In this document: piece after piece, positions 1 through 10,467 of the stretch
How the letters are laid out: every line of letters begins with the position of its first letter
How positions within the stretch are numbered: position 1 is the first letter of the stretch
Assembly: GCA_032622095.1 (NCBI GenBank)
Contig: CP136065.1
Location: forward strand, 53,189,949 to 53,253,948
DNA length: 64,000 nucleotides
From: Siphonodentalium dalli
Lineage: Eukaryota; Mollusca; Scaphopoda; Gadilida; Siphonodentaliidae
Direction of reading: 5' to 3'
Notes under the pieces: model-generated
What the model was told of the DNA's origin: nothing
Databases searched by the model: none
Seen by the model: only the letters and a program-made list of their open reading frames with translations
Position numbers and translations under genes: made by a program

Positions 1-180
1 AATATATTAACTAAATATTGGCAAGTATTTTGTATTTTAGTAACCGCGAAAATGGCAATTTGTGGAAATTTTAGACCTGTGTAATAATATTCCCGCTGCG
101 GTTGTAGACGGTTCGCGGTGATTATTGGTTATCCATGATGTATCGCGATGATTCGTAGGCATATTATAGTGTGGTACAGT
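1..180. other. No feature seen
   Basis: This is AT-rich sequence without an open frame, repeat or motif that I can support. Confidence 0.5.
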
Positions 181-530
181 AGAGCCCTAAATAATCGACT
201 CCTTAACCACAGCAGAATTATGGGTAATTTTTCAGGATTTAGTCGGAAATATGGCTTGTTGCCATTCATAGGAAAGCTTTCACTGAGAGCTTTCCGATGA
301 ATGGCAACAAGCCATATTTCCGACTAAATCCTGAACAAGTTACCCATAATTATGGGGTGGTTATGGGTAATTTTTCAGGATTTAGTCGGAAATATGGCTT
401 GTTGCCATTCATCGGAAAGCTATCACTGAGAGCTTTCCAATGAATGGCAACAAGCCATATTTCCGACTAAATCCTGAAAAGTTACCCATAATTATGCTGT
501 GGTTAAGGAGCCGATTATTTAGGGCATTAC
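181..530. mobile_element. Nested foldback element (palindromes within a palindrome)
   Basis: Two consecutive hairpins, about 212-350 and 355-500, use the same arm, which contains GATTTAGTCGGAAATATGGC and its reverse complement. Each hairpin is separated by a short loop around ACTGAGAGCTTTCC. The pair is enclosed by outer inverted arms: CTAAATAATCGACTCCTTAA near 186 and its complement ending near 525. The arrangement is therefore arm, hairpin, hairpin, inverted arm. This is typical of non-autonomous foldback DNA transposons. No coding capacity is present and the superfamily is unknown. Confidence 0.75.
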
Positions 531-536
531 TGTGAG

Positions 537-707
537 AATAAAAGTATCCCACCATGTTAATTAAACCATATAGTGCTTGTAATATAGTGAGGTATGGATA
601 AAAGTACGTACCCACCATGTTAATTAATCCATATAGTGCTCGTAATATAGTGAGGTATATGGATAAAAGTACCCCACCATGTTACTTAATCCATATAGTG
701 CTCGCTA
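537..707. repeat. Three-copy ~60-bp tandem repeat
   Basis: Three consecutive units contain GGATAAAAGTA, CACCATGTTAATTAA and ATATAGTGCTCGTAATATAG, with a few substitutions and small indels. The third unit is cut short at about 707. The array directly follows the foldback element. Confidence 0.8.
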
Positions 708-1221
708 CTGTTTGGCAAGCATTGACGCACTTGTAGCTGATATTTTCAATGAAATATTGTAATTTGTTTGGCTATGTATATGGCTATTGTATTTCCAAAT
801 GTTAATTTGCACAATCTATCTTACAAGTGATATATATGGAAGATAACTTGATAAATACAATTTATGTGGTATCAAACCTTAATTCTTGTATTGTTGAACT
901 GGTGCTGATAACTTTGATCAACTGGAGGTCATTAGTTGTAAAATTTTCACAATGGACCTTTCTACTGCTGTCAATCAAATAATTATTAGAAGATCGTTTC
1001 TGCCAATCAGCGACTGAGATGGTCGCTTGCTGCGATGAAAAGTCTTTGTTCACCCTAATTGTGATATCTGCGCAAACTTTCAGTGTTAAATGGCCTATAT
1101 TCAAATAACTTTTTTGTTGTCGAATCATAATGTACTGCAATGTCTATTTGCGTCATGACGTTGGAAATTCAATCATGAATATACCATTGTTTTCATTTCT
1201 TGACAATTATGTGCACCATTA
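708..1221. other. No feature seen
   Basis: About 0.5 kb of AT-rich, apparently single-copy sequence. One open frame of 92 codons on the minus strand (862-1140) has no splice context or recognisable composition, and I do not call it a gene. Confidence 0.4.
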
Positions 1222-1747
1222 CAGATACGGGCGGCGTTGGCGGTGGGTATGCTGTTAAAATATTCACCTACGTCAAAAACCGCCATAAACAGAAAGAATA
1301 GTAAAATATAGACAGACCTTGTTCTTATACCAATCAGAAATATGGCATAAACAGTATGTTATTGTCAAATGTTTTTCCTTTGTTTTGTAAACAAAAAGCA
1401 AAAAACGTTACAGAACCTGGGTTTTGTTTAGATCCGGATATGGTAAACATAAAGAGATTTATTTGTTACTGTTTTCCTGATATGGAAATAATAAAGACCG
1501 TTTATATCATTTGTGTGTGATTAACCAATAGAATTGCGCTGGTGTTATGTAAACAGATGCAAAACTTCTGTAACACGAGCAGGCTCTGTTTACGTACACC
1601 ATCATGCGTCTTGACGACAATATACTATTTACGCGCTGATTATGTTTGGCATATGAACCAAACTATATATATTTTAATATTCCTTCTGTTTATGGCGATT
1701 TGTACAAATATGAATATTTCTGCAACGAACGCCGCCCGTGCCTTTAA
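1222..1747 (-). mobile_element. Family A MITE (TTAAAGG-CACGGGCGGCG ends)
   Basis: This is a ~525-bp non-autonomous element. Its right end reads CGCCGCCCGTGCCTTTAA and its left end GATACGGGCGGCGTTGGCGG, an imperfect terminal inverted repeat of about 18 bp. The left terminal TTTAA is degraded. Internal landmarks shared with the other copies are GTAAACATAAAGAG, GATTAACCAATAGAATTGCG and TTGTTTACATAAC-like stretches. Relatives lie at 33586, 42404, 48789, 56963 and 58243. It has no transposase. Confidence 0.8.
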
Positions 1748-2726
1748 ATGAAAACAGAATATATGTTCCCCTGTGTATTTTTATAGCATAAGGATGAGCG
1801 CTGTTAAACTAATTAAACTAATTCTACATACGACTTATAGCAACCTGTAAATTCCCCCACTAGTGAATATGCGCGGAAAGCTCCATTCGCATGTTGCTGA
1901 TTGTGTCTGAACTGTGTATGATCTTTGATTCGATCGGCGCTCGTCATCTGAAATGTCACTGAGATCACATGCAGTGCCAATGTCCAATAAACTATTGACT
2001 ATTCTCTCCCACTCATAATCTTATGGTGTAATATTGAATTCGAGTCTTGGACACAAACAGAGTAGCGTCCTGGTCGTGGTTGACTTTACAAATTATCATG
2101 TTTGCCCGACATACTTAGTTTGGATTGGTCTAATTAATTGTATGGACTACGGAATGCATTCGTGGGTCAGATGTGTTGTTTAACATCGACATCACAATTA
2201 ATTACTTGAACATTTCGCGGCCGAGACAACGTAGGGATCAGCCCGTGAACGGGTCGCGGTATACCAATGGGCAATTGATCCCTGTGGCACACTTAGCGCC
2301 CTGTATGAATCCATCACTGACAATAGCGTTAGAGTAATACTCGGCCGCTGATTCGCCTAAGGAACCACGTCTACGATTGTCTGTAATGCCAGAGAGAAGC
2401 AATTCGATTATCCCTCTTTGTATTATTCTAATGCACCGAAAAGCTAGAAAAATAGAATTTTGTTGCTTGCTTTTTTATCATATATTTTTTGGCCATCATG
2501 CTACACTGCTCTTCTAAATTAAAGGCGCTCAATGCTCTCGCAGTGAGTAAATGTGAAAAATATAAAATATTGTACAACCAGCGTCGCTCAGAAGAACATG
2601 AGAAATAGACAGACGTTGTTCTTATATTCAATAGTGATAACTCTCCAATAATGAGATTTCGCATGCCAAAAATATTGTCATGTGAAAGTAGTGTTATGTG
2701 AAAAGTAGTGTTATTCAGTGGAATTG
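1748..2726. other. No feature seen
   Basis: Mostly single-copy-looking sequence. It includes a slightly GC-richer stretch at about 2200-2350 without an open frame worth calling. Confidence 0.4.
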
Positions 2727-2880
2727 CCGATGCAAGTCCAATTAGTCCAATAAGATACCACAGTTTAATAAAAACTTGAGGGTAAAAGATAAAAGCATTG
2801 CAATACTGTTCATATTCATATTCAGACTAAATTATTTTAACTTACTACACGCTTAATGATGTTTTTTGACAAATGACAAA
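2727..2880 (+). repeat. Dispersed repeat fragment, pair of 61970-62130
   Basis: The stretch AGTCCAATTAGTCCAATAA followed by a diverged CCAAAGTTTAAT-AAAACTTGA-like segment recurs in the same order and orientation at 61970-62130. Both copies continue with a similar AT-rich segment. The family is unknown. Confidence 0.55.
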
Positions 2881-3027
2881 TCGATGTAAGTTTTGCATAC
2901 ATAACAATGGTTTCAACGCGCGAAATGTCGATATTGGATAGCTATCAATAATGGATATAGGAACAAAGTTAATAAATTAATATATATATATAGAAGATTG
3001 TCAGACAGTAGTTTAGTAATTAGGCAC

Positions 3028-3235
3028 ATTCTAAATCTCGTTGAGTAAGATTTTACTCAACAAGTACTCAACATATGCGCAGTTATGGCCCCTAGCAACG
3101 TTGATTAAAACGTTGAGTAAACTATTTCTACTCAACAAATTGAGTAAAATATTTTCTCAACACTGAAAGTGAAATCACTCAACAATGGATTGATTTTGAT
3201 CAACAGTTGACTGAAAGATTTAGATTTCTCAGCTA
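3028..3235. repeat. Cluster of TTGAGTA / TACTCAA motifs (left part)
   Basis: The heptamer TTGAGTA, its complement TACTCAA and near-matches such as CTCAACA occur many times within about 200 bp, several of them as head-to-head pairs. A second cluster lies at 5745-5835, just beyond the Helitron array. The two clusters may be parts of one older repeat interrupted by the array. Confidence 0.5.
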
Positions 3236-3462
3236 AAAACGAGTGGGCTAGGAATATGTGTTGTTAGAATTCTCGATACTGAACTGGATATCCAGATTCT
3301 TTGTGGTGTCCATGAAAACCCGGCCTCAAAATATTTACTCTTTAATGAGGCGATGAACTTATGATGTTTCGACATACCTATCAGCCATCTCAATGTTGCA
3401 TTTATAGATCCAAAAATAATGTTGAAACGTAGATTTTAAACATCTCGAAATGACTACCATTA

Positions 3463-4191
3463 TCTCATATATATTTTGAAGACCTCTGTCTGTCTGTCTG
3501 TCTGTCATTGATACAAATCTACGATTCTCGGCCGATCGGGACGAAACTTGGTACGTGTGTGTAGTTTGACCAGGCGGTGGACGTTGTCGTATCGGCGAGC
3601 CCGTGTGGCGCCCGCTTCGCGCATGCGCAGACGAGATCTCGAAAACGGGTGGAGCTATCGACTTGAAATTTGCTATGTGAATGTACCTTGCCCCGGATAC
3701 GAATTTTATCGGGTCGCCGAGCCGTACGACGCCAGCTTCGCGCATGCGCAGACGAGATATCGGAAACGGGTGGAGCTATCGACTTGAAATTTGCTATGTG
3801 AATGTATCTTGCCCCGGATACGAATTTTATCGGGTCGCCGAGCCCGTGCGACGCCAGCTTCGTGCGTGCGCAGACCAGATCTCGGAAACGGATGGAGCTA
3901 TCGACTTGAAATTTGGTTTACAGACCAGATCTCAGAAACGGGTGGGCCGTGCGACGCAAGATTCGCGCATGCGCAGACCAGATCTCGGAAACGGGTGGAG
4001 CTATCGACTTGAAATTTGGTTTTTGAATAGCCCGGACTTGAAATTTGGTATGTGAATGTATCTTGCCCCGGATACGAATTTTATCGACGCCAGCTTCGCG
4101 CATGCGCAGACCAGATCTCGGAAACGGGTAGAGCTATCGACTTGAAATTTGGTTTTTGAATAGCCCGGACAACGTCGGGCTCATCGGCTAG
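3463..4191 (+). mobile_element. Non-autonomous Helitron, unit 1 of a head-to-tail array
   Basis: The unit begins with TCTCATATATATTTTGAAGA immediately after an A and ends with CTAG. Just inside the 3' end is the hairpin AGCCCGGACAACGTCGGGCT, then CATCGG, then CTAG. TC at the 5' end, a hairpin about 6-10 bp from a CTRR 3' end and no target duplication are the Helitron hallmarks. The body holds a (CTGT)n stretch and ~110-bp modules containing GCGCATGCGCAGAC, GATCTCGGAAACGGGTGGAG and TATCGACTTGAAATTTG, repeated about four times. There is no Rep/helicase gene. Confidence 0.85.
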
Positions 4192-4529
4192 TCTCATATA
4201 TATTTTGAAGACCTCTGTTTGTCTGTCTGTCTGTCTGTCTATCTGTCTGTATGTTTGTCTGTCATTGATACACATCTACGATTATCGACCGATCGGGACG
4301 AAACTTGGTACGTGTGTGTAGTTTGACCAGGCGATCGTCGTTGTCGTATTGGCGACGCCCGTGCAGCGCATGCGCAGACGAGATCTCGGAAACGGGTGGA
4401 GCTATCGACTTGAAATTTGCTATGTGAATGTACCTTGCCCCGGATACGAATTTTATCGGGTCGCCGAGCCAGTGCGACGCAAGCTTCGCGCATGCGCAGA
4501 CCAGATCTCGGAAACGGGTGGAGCTATCG
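4192..4529 (+). mobile_element. Helitron unit 2, 3' truncated
   Basis: It starts with the same TCTCATATATATTTTGAAGA directly after the CTAG of unit 1, with no base between. It carries the CTGT-rich stretch and one GCGCATGCGCAGAC module. The sequence then passes at 4530 straight into another 5' terminus, so the 3' hairpin and CTAG of this unit are missing. Confidence 0.8.
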
Positions 4530-4913
4530 TCTCATATATATTTTGAAGACCTCTGTCTGTTTGTCTGTATGTCTGTCATTTATACAAATCTACGATTCTC
4601 GACCGATCGGGACGAAACTTGGTACGCATGCGCAGACGAGATCTCGGAAACGGATGGAGCTATCGACTTGAAATTTGGTATGTGAATGTATCTTGCCCCG
4701 GATACGTATTTTATCGGGTCGCCGAGCTATCGACTTGAAATTTGGTATGTGAACGCCAGTTTCGCGCATGCGCAGACCAGATCTCGGAAACGGGTAGAGC
4801 TATCGACTTGAAATTTGGTTTTTGAATAGCCCGGACAACGTCGGGCTGGGTAGAGCTATCGACTTGAAATTTAGTTTTTTAATAGCCCGGACAACGTCGG
4901 GCTCATCGGCTAG
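4530..4913 (+). mobile_element. Helitron unit 3 of the array
   Basis: The 5' end TCTCATATATATTTTGAAGA is at 4530. The 3' hairpin AGCCCGGACAACGTCGGGCT and CTAG end at 4913. A second partial copy of the 3' hairpin lies at about 4828-4847, so the 3' end region is locally duplicated. Confidence 0.8.
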
Positions 4914-5650
4914 TCTATTATATATTTTGGAAGAGATGTGTGTTTGTGTGTGTGTAATCGATGAACTCGAAAACGGCCAAGCCGATTTCGATGAAACTTG
5001 GTAGGTGGGGGTATTTTCGGCCGGGGAGTGACATAGGCCTATTAATTAGCCCGTGCGACATGACCTTCACCTTGAAATCGGGTAATTTCAAGGTCAAACG
5101 CCCGAATATCACGGGATTTCGATGAAACTGGGTATGTGGGGGGTACCTTCGGTCGGGGAGTGGCATATGCATATTGATTTGCCCATGCGACGTGACCTTG
5201 ACCTTGAAATCGGGTCATTTCAAGGTCAAATGCCCGAATATCACGGGATTTCGATGAAACTTGGTATGTGGGGGTACTTTCGTATGGGGAGTCTCATAAG
5301 CATATTCATTTACCCGTGCGACGTGACCTTGACCTTGAAATCGGGTCAATTCAAGGTAAAATCGCCAATTTTTATGGGATTTCGATGAAATGTTATACAT
5401 AGGGTTACTTTTGTCCACTGAGTGTTTTGGACGGGTCACCCCGACGGGTCACCCCGACTGACCTTGACCATCAAAATGATCAATTCAAGGTCAAATCGGG
5501 TAAAATCGGATGGATTTCGACGGGCACGTTTGTCGGGTACTTTTGTCCGGGCAGTGTTTTGGACTGGTCAAATCGTGACCCCACTTGACCTTGACCTTCA
5601 AAATGGACAATTCAAGGTCAAAGCCCGGACGAAGTCGGGTCACATTCTAG
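4914..5650 (+). mobile_element. Helitron unit 4, a second subfamily
   Basis: It begins with TCTATTATATATTTTGGAAG directly after the previous CTAG. It ends with the hairpin GCCCGGACGAAGTCGGGT, CACATT and CTAG, followed by T. The body differs from units 1-3: it contains ~110-bp modules with GATTTCGATGAAACTTGGTA, CGTGACCTTGACCTTGAAAT and AATTCAAGGTCAAA. Together with unit 1, the array lies between an A at 3462 and a T at 5651, the usual Helitron AT target. Confidence 0.8.
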
Positions 5651-5744
5651 TATATATATATATACACAGTGTGTTTAAATAGAGTTATTGTTCTTATATC
5701 TTTTAATCAACGTGTCGATTAAATCCGAATCAGATATCCTGGTT

Positions 5745-5835
5745 TGTCATTGTTGAGTACCTCGTTACTCAACCTTTGAATACAAACCGCTCAACAAATT
5801 ATCACTCAACGTGTTGAGGAGAGATTTTAGTCAAC
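5745..5835. repeat. Cluster of TTGAGTA / CTCAAC motifs (right part)
   Basis: TTGAGTA, ACTCAACC, GCTCAACA and CTCAACGTGTTGAG occur within 90 bp. It matches the cluster at 3028-3235 on the other side of the Helitron array. Confidence 0.45.
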
Positions 5836-6238
5836 AAGATTGTCAGTTCAGTGCACATACTTGTAACTTGTAACGTGTTTTGTAAGTGCTTACAGAAGTC
5901 ACATGAGTCACGTGATCATTTGGCCTTACACAGATGAAGTTGTGAGTCACTTCTGTAAGCTGCTGTAACACTTGTCCCTCTCTGCCCCAAGAGTTACTAC
6001 TGGGTCGCAGATAACCACTAGAAACCACACAAAAAAGATTTTATAATCTTCTGTAACAGCTGTCCCGCTCTATTCCAATGGTTATTACTGTGACACTGAT
6101 AATCACTAGAATAAAAACGATTTTAAAGTGACGGTTGTCTCACGCTGTCCCAAATGGTACTACTGGGACACAAATAAAGCTAGAAATAAAACCACTTTTA
6201 TAAGCTGCTGTAACGCTTGTCCCGCGCTTTCTCAGGGG

Positions 6239-6253
6239 TTACTACTGGAACAC

Positions 6254-6254
<1 letters not shown>
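6239..6254. repeat. Left target-site duplication of the SINE
   Basis: The 16-bp string TTACTACTGGAACACA is repeated exactly at 6579-6594, on the other side of the SINE. Confidence 0.85.
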
Positions 6255-6285
<31 letters not shown>

Positions 6286-6578
6286 GGTTTATTGTCGCTT
6301 TAGCAACTAAGGCCATATCACGACATTGCCAGTTTTAGTGGTGGAGGAAATCCGCACACTTGCGACTAATCTAACAGTGATCTCAATGGCTGATAAACTC
6401 GTCAACCATGTGCGGCAAACCACCGGCCATCGGCGAGTAACTGGTAACTCCACCAGGTAACGATTTCGAGTTACAAAGTCCACGATGGAAACATGTGGAT
6501 TTGAACCCTTATCGCCAGCGCTGGAGGGCGAAACGGCTTGGAGTTGTACCCCTAACCGATTGAGCCACCGAGGCCCCA
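6255..6578 (-). mobile_element. tRNA-derived SINE, full length
   Basis: Read on the minus strand, the element starts with GGGGCCTCGGTGGCTCAATC. It has an RNA polymerase III box A (TGGCTCAATCGGTTAGGGG, plus coordinates 6549-6567) and box B (GGTTCAAATCC, plus 6497-6507). It continues with a non-tRNA body and ends in a conserved-looking 3' module, which on the plus strand reads TTTATTGTCGCTTTAGCAAC, plus a (TCAA)n/(TGAT)n-type tail. Length is 324 bp. Exact 16-bp direct repeats flank it, so it retroposed into the tandem repeat. The 3' module suggests mobilisation by a LINE with a matching tail. This is a strong call; the exact SINE family name is not known to me. Confidence 0.85.
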
Positions 6579-6594
6579 TTACTACTGGAACACA
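6579..6594. repeat. Right target-site duplication of the SINE
   Basis: Exact copy of the 16-bp string at 6239-6254. Confidence 0.85.
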
Positions 6595-6790
6595 GATAAT
6601 CACTAAAATAAAAACGATTCTATATACATTGTAAGCTTCTGTAACACTTGTCCCAAGGGTTTCTACTGAGTCGCAGATAAAGATATAAATTTAAAATATC
6701 TTCTATAAGTTTTTGTTAACACTTGTCTCGCTTTTATATAGGTTTCTGCAACACTTGTCCCGCTCTTTCCCAAGTCTTTCTACATGGGAC

Positions 6791-7510
6791 AAAAACATGC
6801 CCCCATAACTTTCTGCTTACGTTCTTGCCACATATGTAGGAATGGCCGTCATTTCTCAAGCCAAACGCTTCTGTTCATAACTCTATAAGTCAGATGAATA
6901 TCCCCGTCTGGCTGTAAATGAATTCTCTTGGTCATTTAAGTTGTACGGCGCGATTAGGCAAATAGGTACCGAGGGGCTTAAATTCATTTCCGACCAGCCT
7001 CTAAAGTGACTGGGGTCGATACAGACGCCCGGCCACACAAGAACATCAACAGTGGATAATAATCAACCGTCTGGCCAAAACATATATGCTATTGTAAGTC
7101 GATTCATAGGATACTATGGCTCTTTCCACAGTTGGTAATTGATTGAAATCAGTGTACAATACACCGGTCGCCCACACGCTACAATGGGAAGATTGTGTGA
7201 CCACACCATATCTGGTGATAACAACCAGTGTTGTTTTGCCGTCTGCGCAAATGGAAAAAGTTTCGTCAACATGATGCATGATTCTGATTAAATTGATCAA
7301 TTGACCCATCGAAATCGAAATGATGTCTTAGTATGTGAAAGTCTTGAGTATTCATACAGTTACATGTACTGGGCCACGTACGTCACATCAAATAACATAC
7401 AATGACTTAATTCACTCAGTTCATTTCGTTTGAACTGGCTCTGATAAATTACTGTTCCGGAGTGGTCGTTCACTCCTTTCGTCCATTCTCACCCCACACA
7501 TCAATATAAA
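6791..7510. other. No feature seen
   Basis: About 0.7 kb without a recognisable repeat. Open frames of up to 87 codons occur (minus strand 7046-7309) but lack splice context and recognisable motifs. Confidence 0.4.
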
Positions 7511-7519
7511 TCATTTGAT

Positions 7520-7665
7520 GTTCCCCGGTGGCTCATTCGGTAAGGTGAATGGTGCATATTGGCAGCCGTACAGCCCTGGCAAAGCTTTTGCGTGAACCCA
7601 AACTGGCGCGGATTTGTGACATAAGCGCCCGGATGGGGCGCCCGGATATTTATTTCGCTTATAAA
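7520..7665 (+). repeat. Possible tRNA-related SINE head fragment
   Basis: CCCCGGTGGCTCATTCGGTA resembles the 5' head with box A of the SINE at 6255 (GGCCTCGGTGGCTCAATCGG). A GTGAACCC string about 65 bp downstream could be a decayed box B. The rest is GC-richer than its surroundings and contains GCGCCCGGATGGGGCGCCCG. No tail or target duplication is visible. Confidence 0.35.
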
Positions 7666-8454
7666 ACGGACGCCATGCTTATAACATTTTTATAACACCT
7701 AATCAACTCGAGAAAAAAAATTACAATCATTAATGAGTTTCGGTTACAAATTAATTACTGTTGCTGTGACAACATTAATACAGCATGCTTTTGAGATTAA
7801 AACCAGCGGGGGCAACACCGATGATTGCACCAAAGAATCCACAGGCACGTATCTATGATAACAGATATAAATGACAATCCGGTCGTTGACCCAACTAAAG
7901 TTTTCCGCTAATATTGGATTTTAAAAAATAGCAATTCTTCAAAGGAGCCGTTTTCTTTTGTACAGTATTCTTGCTTATGGGATCTATTTATTCCTGCGTG
8001 CCTTCGAAGTCGGATTTATAATACGACAAGCAGCTCAAAACCAACCCTTTATTGTACCCCAGCGGAGGAGTGGTCACGCGCGCTCCTTAGTGATCAATCG
8101 AGTTTGGCATTCTTTGGAAATGACCACCCATATCACCGTATATGTACATTTGAGCTTTCATCTTGTATTTTTTGTTCAGACGTAGTGTTCTGCGAGAAGA
8201 ATCGGTCAATGTGGGTGAATGTGTCGTTAATAATTAGACGAATACTATATACATTTACTCATTTCTCTGTTTACTGGGCCAAAACAAGCGCAAAATATGT
8301 CTTTAATTAGACATTGCCAGAAGTGTGTACTAAGTTGTCGACCCGTTGAACATGTTAGTTCAATTAATTATTTTAAATTCAATTAATTTTTTTTAAATCA
8401 AACTATTGAAAAAAACTAACGCCGTCATAACCTCCGCCAGGGTACACCGAGTCA
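7666..8454. other. No feature seen
   Basis: AT-rich sequence with no supported feature. Confidence 0.4.
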
Positions 8455-9185
8455 CCAAGTAACTGATCTTTGAGAAAAGATCCTCTAGTGATTTTCGGTC
8501 CAGTTCTTATCCGATCAGGTCAAGGTCACTGGAGATTTTCCCATAGTAAATAACGCAAGTTTTCCGCAACAGAGAAATATATGCAGTCCATTTGTTGAAT
8601 ATACTTTTCCGGCTATACGTCAACTATTAAAACATTTTAGTTGGAAATTGTTAAGTAAACGTGGAATATTAGAATTTATCCATTTCCAAAAATGTTCCAG
8701 TTCACTAGTGATGGGCCCCAGTTCACCATTGATAATATCGGTTCACTGCCCGAACAGCTATGCAACATATTTTTGGTAAAATAAGTGTGTATATGTTGGA
8801 ACTAAAACTTCACAATAGACTCACTTTTTTTAAAATTAATCGCTAATGGTTATTGCGATACGGTGGTTTCGTAAATGGTGTAAATAACGTCTGTTTTGGA
8901 CAAATTCATGAAGTGATTTAATAGTAAACTTTTCTCAGGTTTTAAACCAGTATATATATAAAACTAATATAATCTTAAGTATCAAAATAAGTTCAGTGTC
9001 GTGCTATTTGCATACGTCGTCTAATTATTGAAATTATATGCAATAACCTTCGGAATTGTAGTAAGTGTCCTCATTTTGCACCAAAATAAATATCGCAAGT
9101 GAACTGGACACGGATCGATAGTGAACAGGACCGAAAATCACAAGAGGATCTTTTCTCATGGAACAGTTACTACCCCATGACATTC
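8455..9185. mobile_element. Element bounded by diverged inverted repeats
   Basis: About 8470-8545 contains GAAAAGATCCTCTAGTGATT followed by TTCGGTCCAGTTC. The reverse complement occurs at about 9095-9165 as GACCGAAAATCACAAGAGGA. The arms are roughly 75-90 bp with several substitutions, and about 550 bp of AT-rich sequence lies between them. It is probably an old MITE; exact ends and target duplication cannot be fixed. Confidence 0.5.
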
Positions 9186-9317
9186 TCGCCCTGCGCCGCC
9201 AGCAGACGGACAACAGGTTTGAAGACAATTTGTTTGCCACAATTATTACATCGTGCCAATCGTGACGCCAGCAAACACAGTTATATTCTAGTGACAACCG
9301 TGACGCCAACATGCGGG

Positions 9318-9430
9318 TAAAAGTTCGCATACTATTGCCCGGGCGATAGTTCGCTTGCTGGGCAATGGTCAAAACTAATCTCGTCGAATAAAAATACAGT
9401 ATGATCCCCTGCGAACTCTACGTATATAAT
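9318..9430 (+). repeat. Dispersed repeat, pair of 10893-10995
   Basis: GGCGATAGTTCGCTTGCTGG, CAATGGTCAAAACTA and a following CTGTG/CTGCG...TATAATA segment recur in order at 10893-10995 as GGCGATAGTTCGCTTGCCGG, CAATAGTCAAAACTA and so on. Confidence 0.5.
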
Positions 9431-9918
9431 AAAATGTCATATCACCCACTGAGGATGCATTAAATTTAATCGTAGTTCACGAAGTCACCAATGCAATGGT
9501 GTTATGAAAACTTAATAAAACGATAACCACATCAAAACAAATCAAACTCAGAACGCAGGGGAAACTCGGGCTAGTCTAGCAAGTGTGTACACACCGACAG
9601 CTGCGCTGTCATCCATCAGAATTGCGACGAGCTCATCAAAGTATGTAAGATACAGGGTCCCAGGTCAATTATGTTACCGGGTATTCCTCCAATAAACTGC
9701 AACAGATTAACTACATTGTGCAAGCATATTTCAGGTTCGGTATTTTGATCGAAAATGCATATAGCTTTCTGTCGTCGCCACATGCATGGTGCTATTATGT
9801 GGCATAATTGTGATGGCATTGTACGCATATTGACTGCATTGGGGTGGAATAGCGAGAACTATTTTCCCGGGGTGGTGTCTTTTGAACAGCAAGCGGGACT
9901 ATTGACCGAGGCAGCAGT

Positions 9919-9920
<2 letters not shown>
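9431..9920. other. No feature seen
   Basis: About 0.5 kb with no repeat or gene signal beyond chance open frames. Confidence 0.4.
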
Positions 9921-9922
<2 letters not shown>

Positions 9923-10003
<81 letters not shown>

Positions 10004-10014
10004 CTCTCTCTCTT
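9923..10014. repeat. (CT)n microsatellite
   Basis: About 46 CT dinucleotides with one GC interruption near 10001. It gives spurious Ser-Leu and Arg-Glu open frames on the two strands. Confidence 0.97.
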
Positions 10015-10284
10015 TCAGCCAAAGGCAGTCAATAATTTATTTTATTATATAATAATAAGTTTCTTTCCCCAATTCCTATGTTAAAAAACTTAACGAAAAA
10101 TCGAGATATCTATACATATATAACGATGTTCACCTCATACATGAAACAACAGGTTAATAACAGTTCTGAGTGACGTCAAATACTTGAGGGGTAGCATAAC
10201 TTATTATCAGACCTGAAAATAGATCAGGTTTTCCCAGCGACGTTCAACGTCACAACATCTTGTCCAATCAAAGTTTTCGCACTG

Positions 10285-10400
10285 TTTCTTGTTTGACACG
10301 AGGAATTGTCAGTCCTTGGAAGTCAATATTCACCTCGGCCTACAGCCTTGGTGAATATTTAATTCCCCGGGTTGACAATTCCTCGTGTCAACCTCGAAAC
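10285..10400. repeat. Palindrome with ~50-bp arms
   Basis: The left arm GACACGAGGAATTGTCA ... AATATTCACC is matched by its reverse complement GGTGAATATT ... TGACAATTCCTCGTGTC. A ~15-bp loop lies around TCGGCCTACAGCC. It is one of four palindromes here with unrelated arms but a CCTCGG-like core. Confidence 0.8.
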
Positions 10401-10467
10401 AATGAGATAATTGTAAATATGACTCCATTCTCGCATGTGCATATAATGACGTCGGCAGTTCGAAGAT

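Larger units (their letters stand above)
5925..6790. repeat. Degenerate ~85-100-bp tandem repeat, interrupted by a SINE
   Basis: About six units contain CTGTAACACTTGTCCCGC, then GGTTACTACTGGGACACAGA, then CACTAGAATAAAAACGATTT. Spacing varies and divergence is high. A SINE (6255-6578) sits in the middle of one unit. Confidence 0.75.

Noticed and set aside
3359-4685. Long overlapping open frames (up to 128 codons) with repeated peptides such as RKRVELST and HAQTRSRK
   Set aside because: They run through the Helitron modules on both strands; the repeated peptides follow from the repeated DNA and not from a gene.
3610-4770. Many GCGCATGCGC strings as NRF-1 sites
   Set aside because: Each belongs to the Helitron module and recurs in every copy, so here they say nothing about promoters.
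9755-10084. 109- and 75-codon frames with Ser-Leu or Arg-Glu runs
   Set aside because: They are translations of the (CT)n microsatellite.
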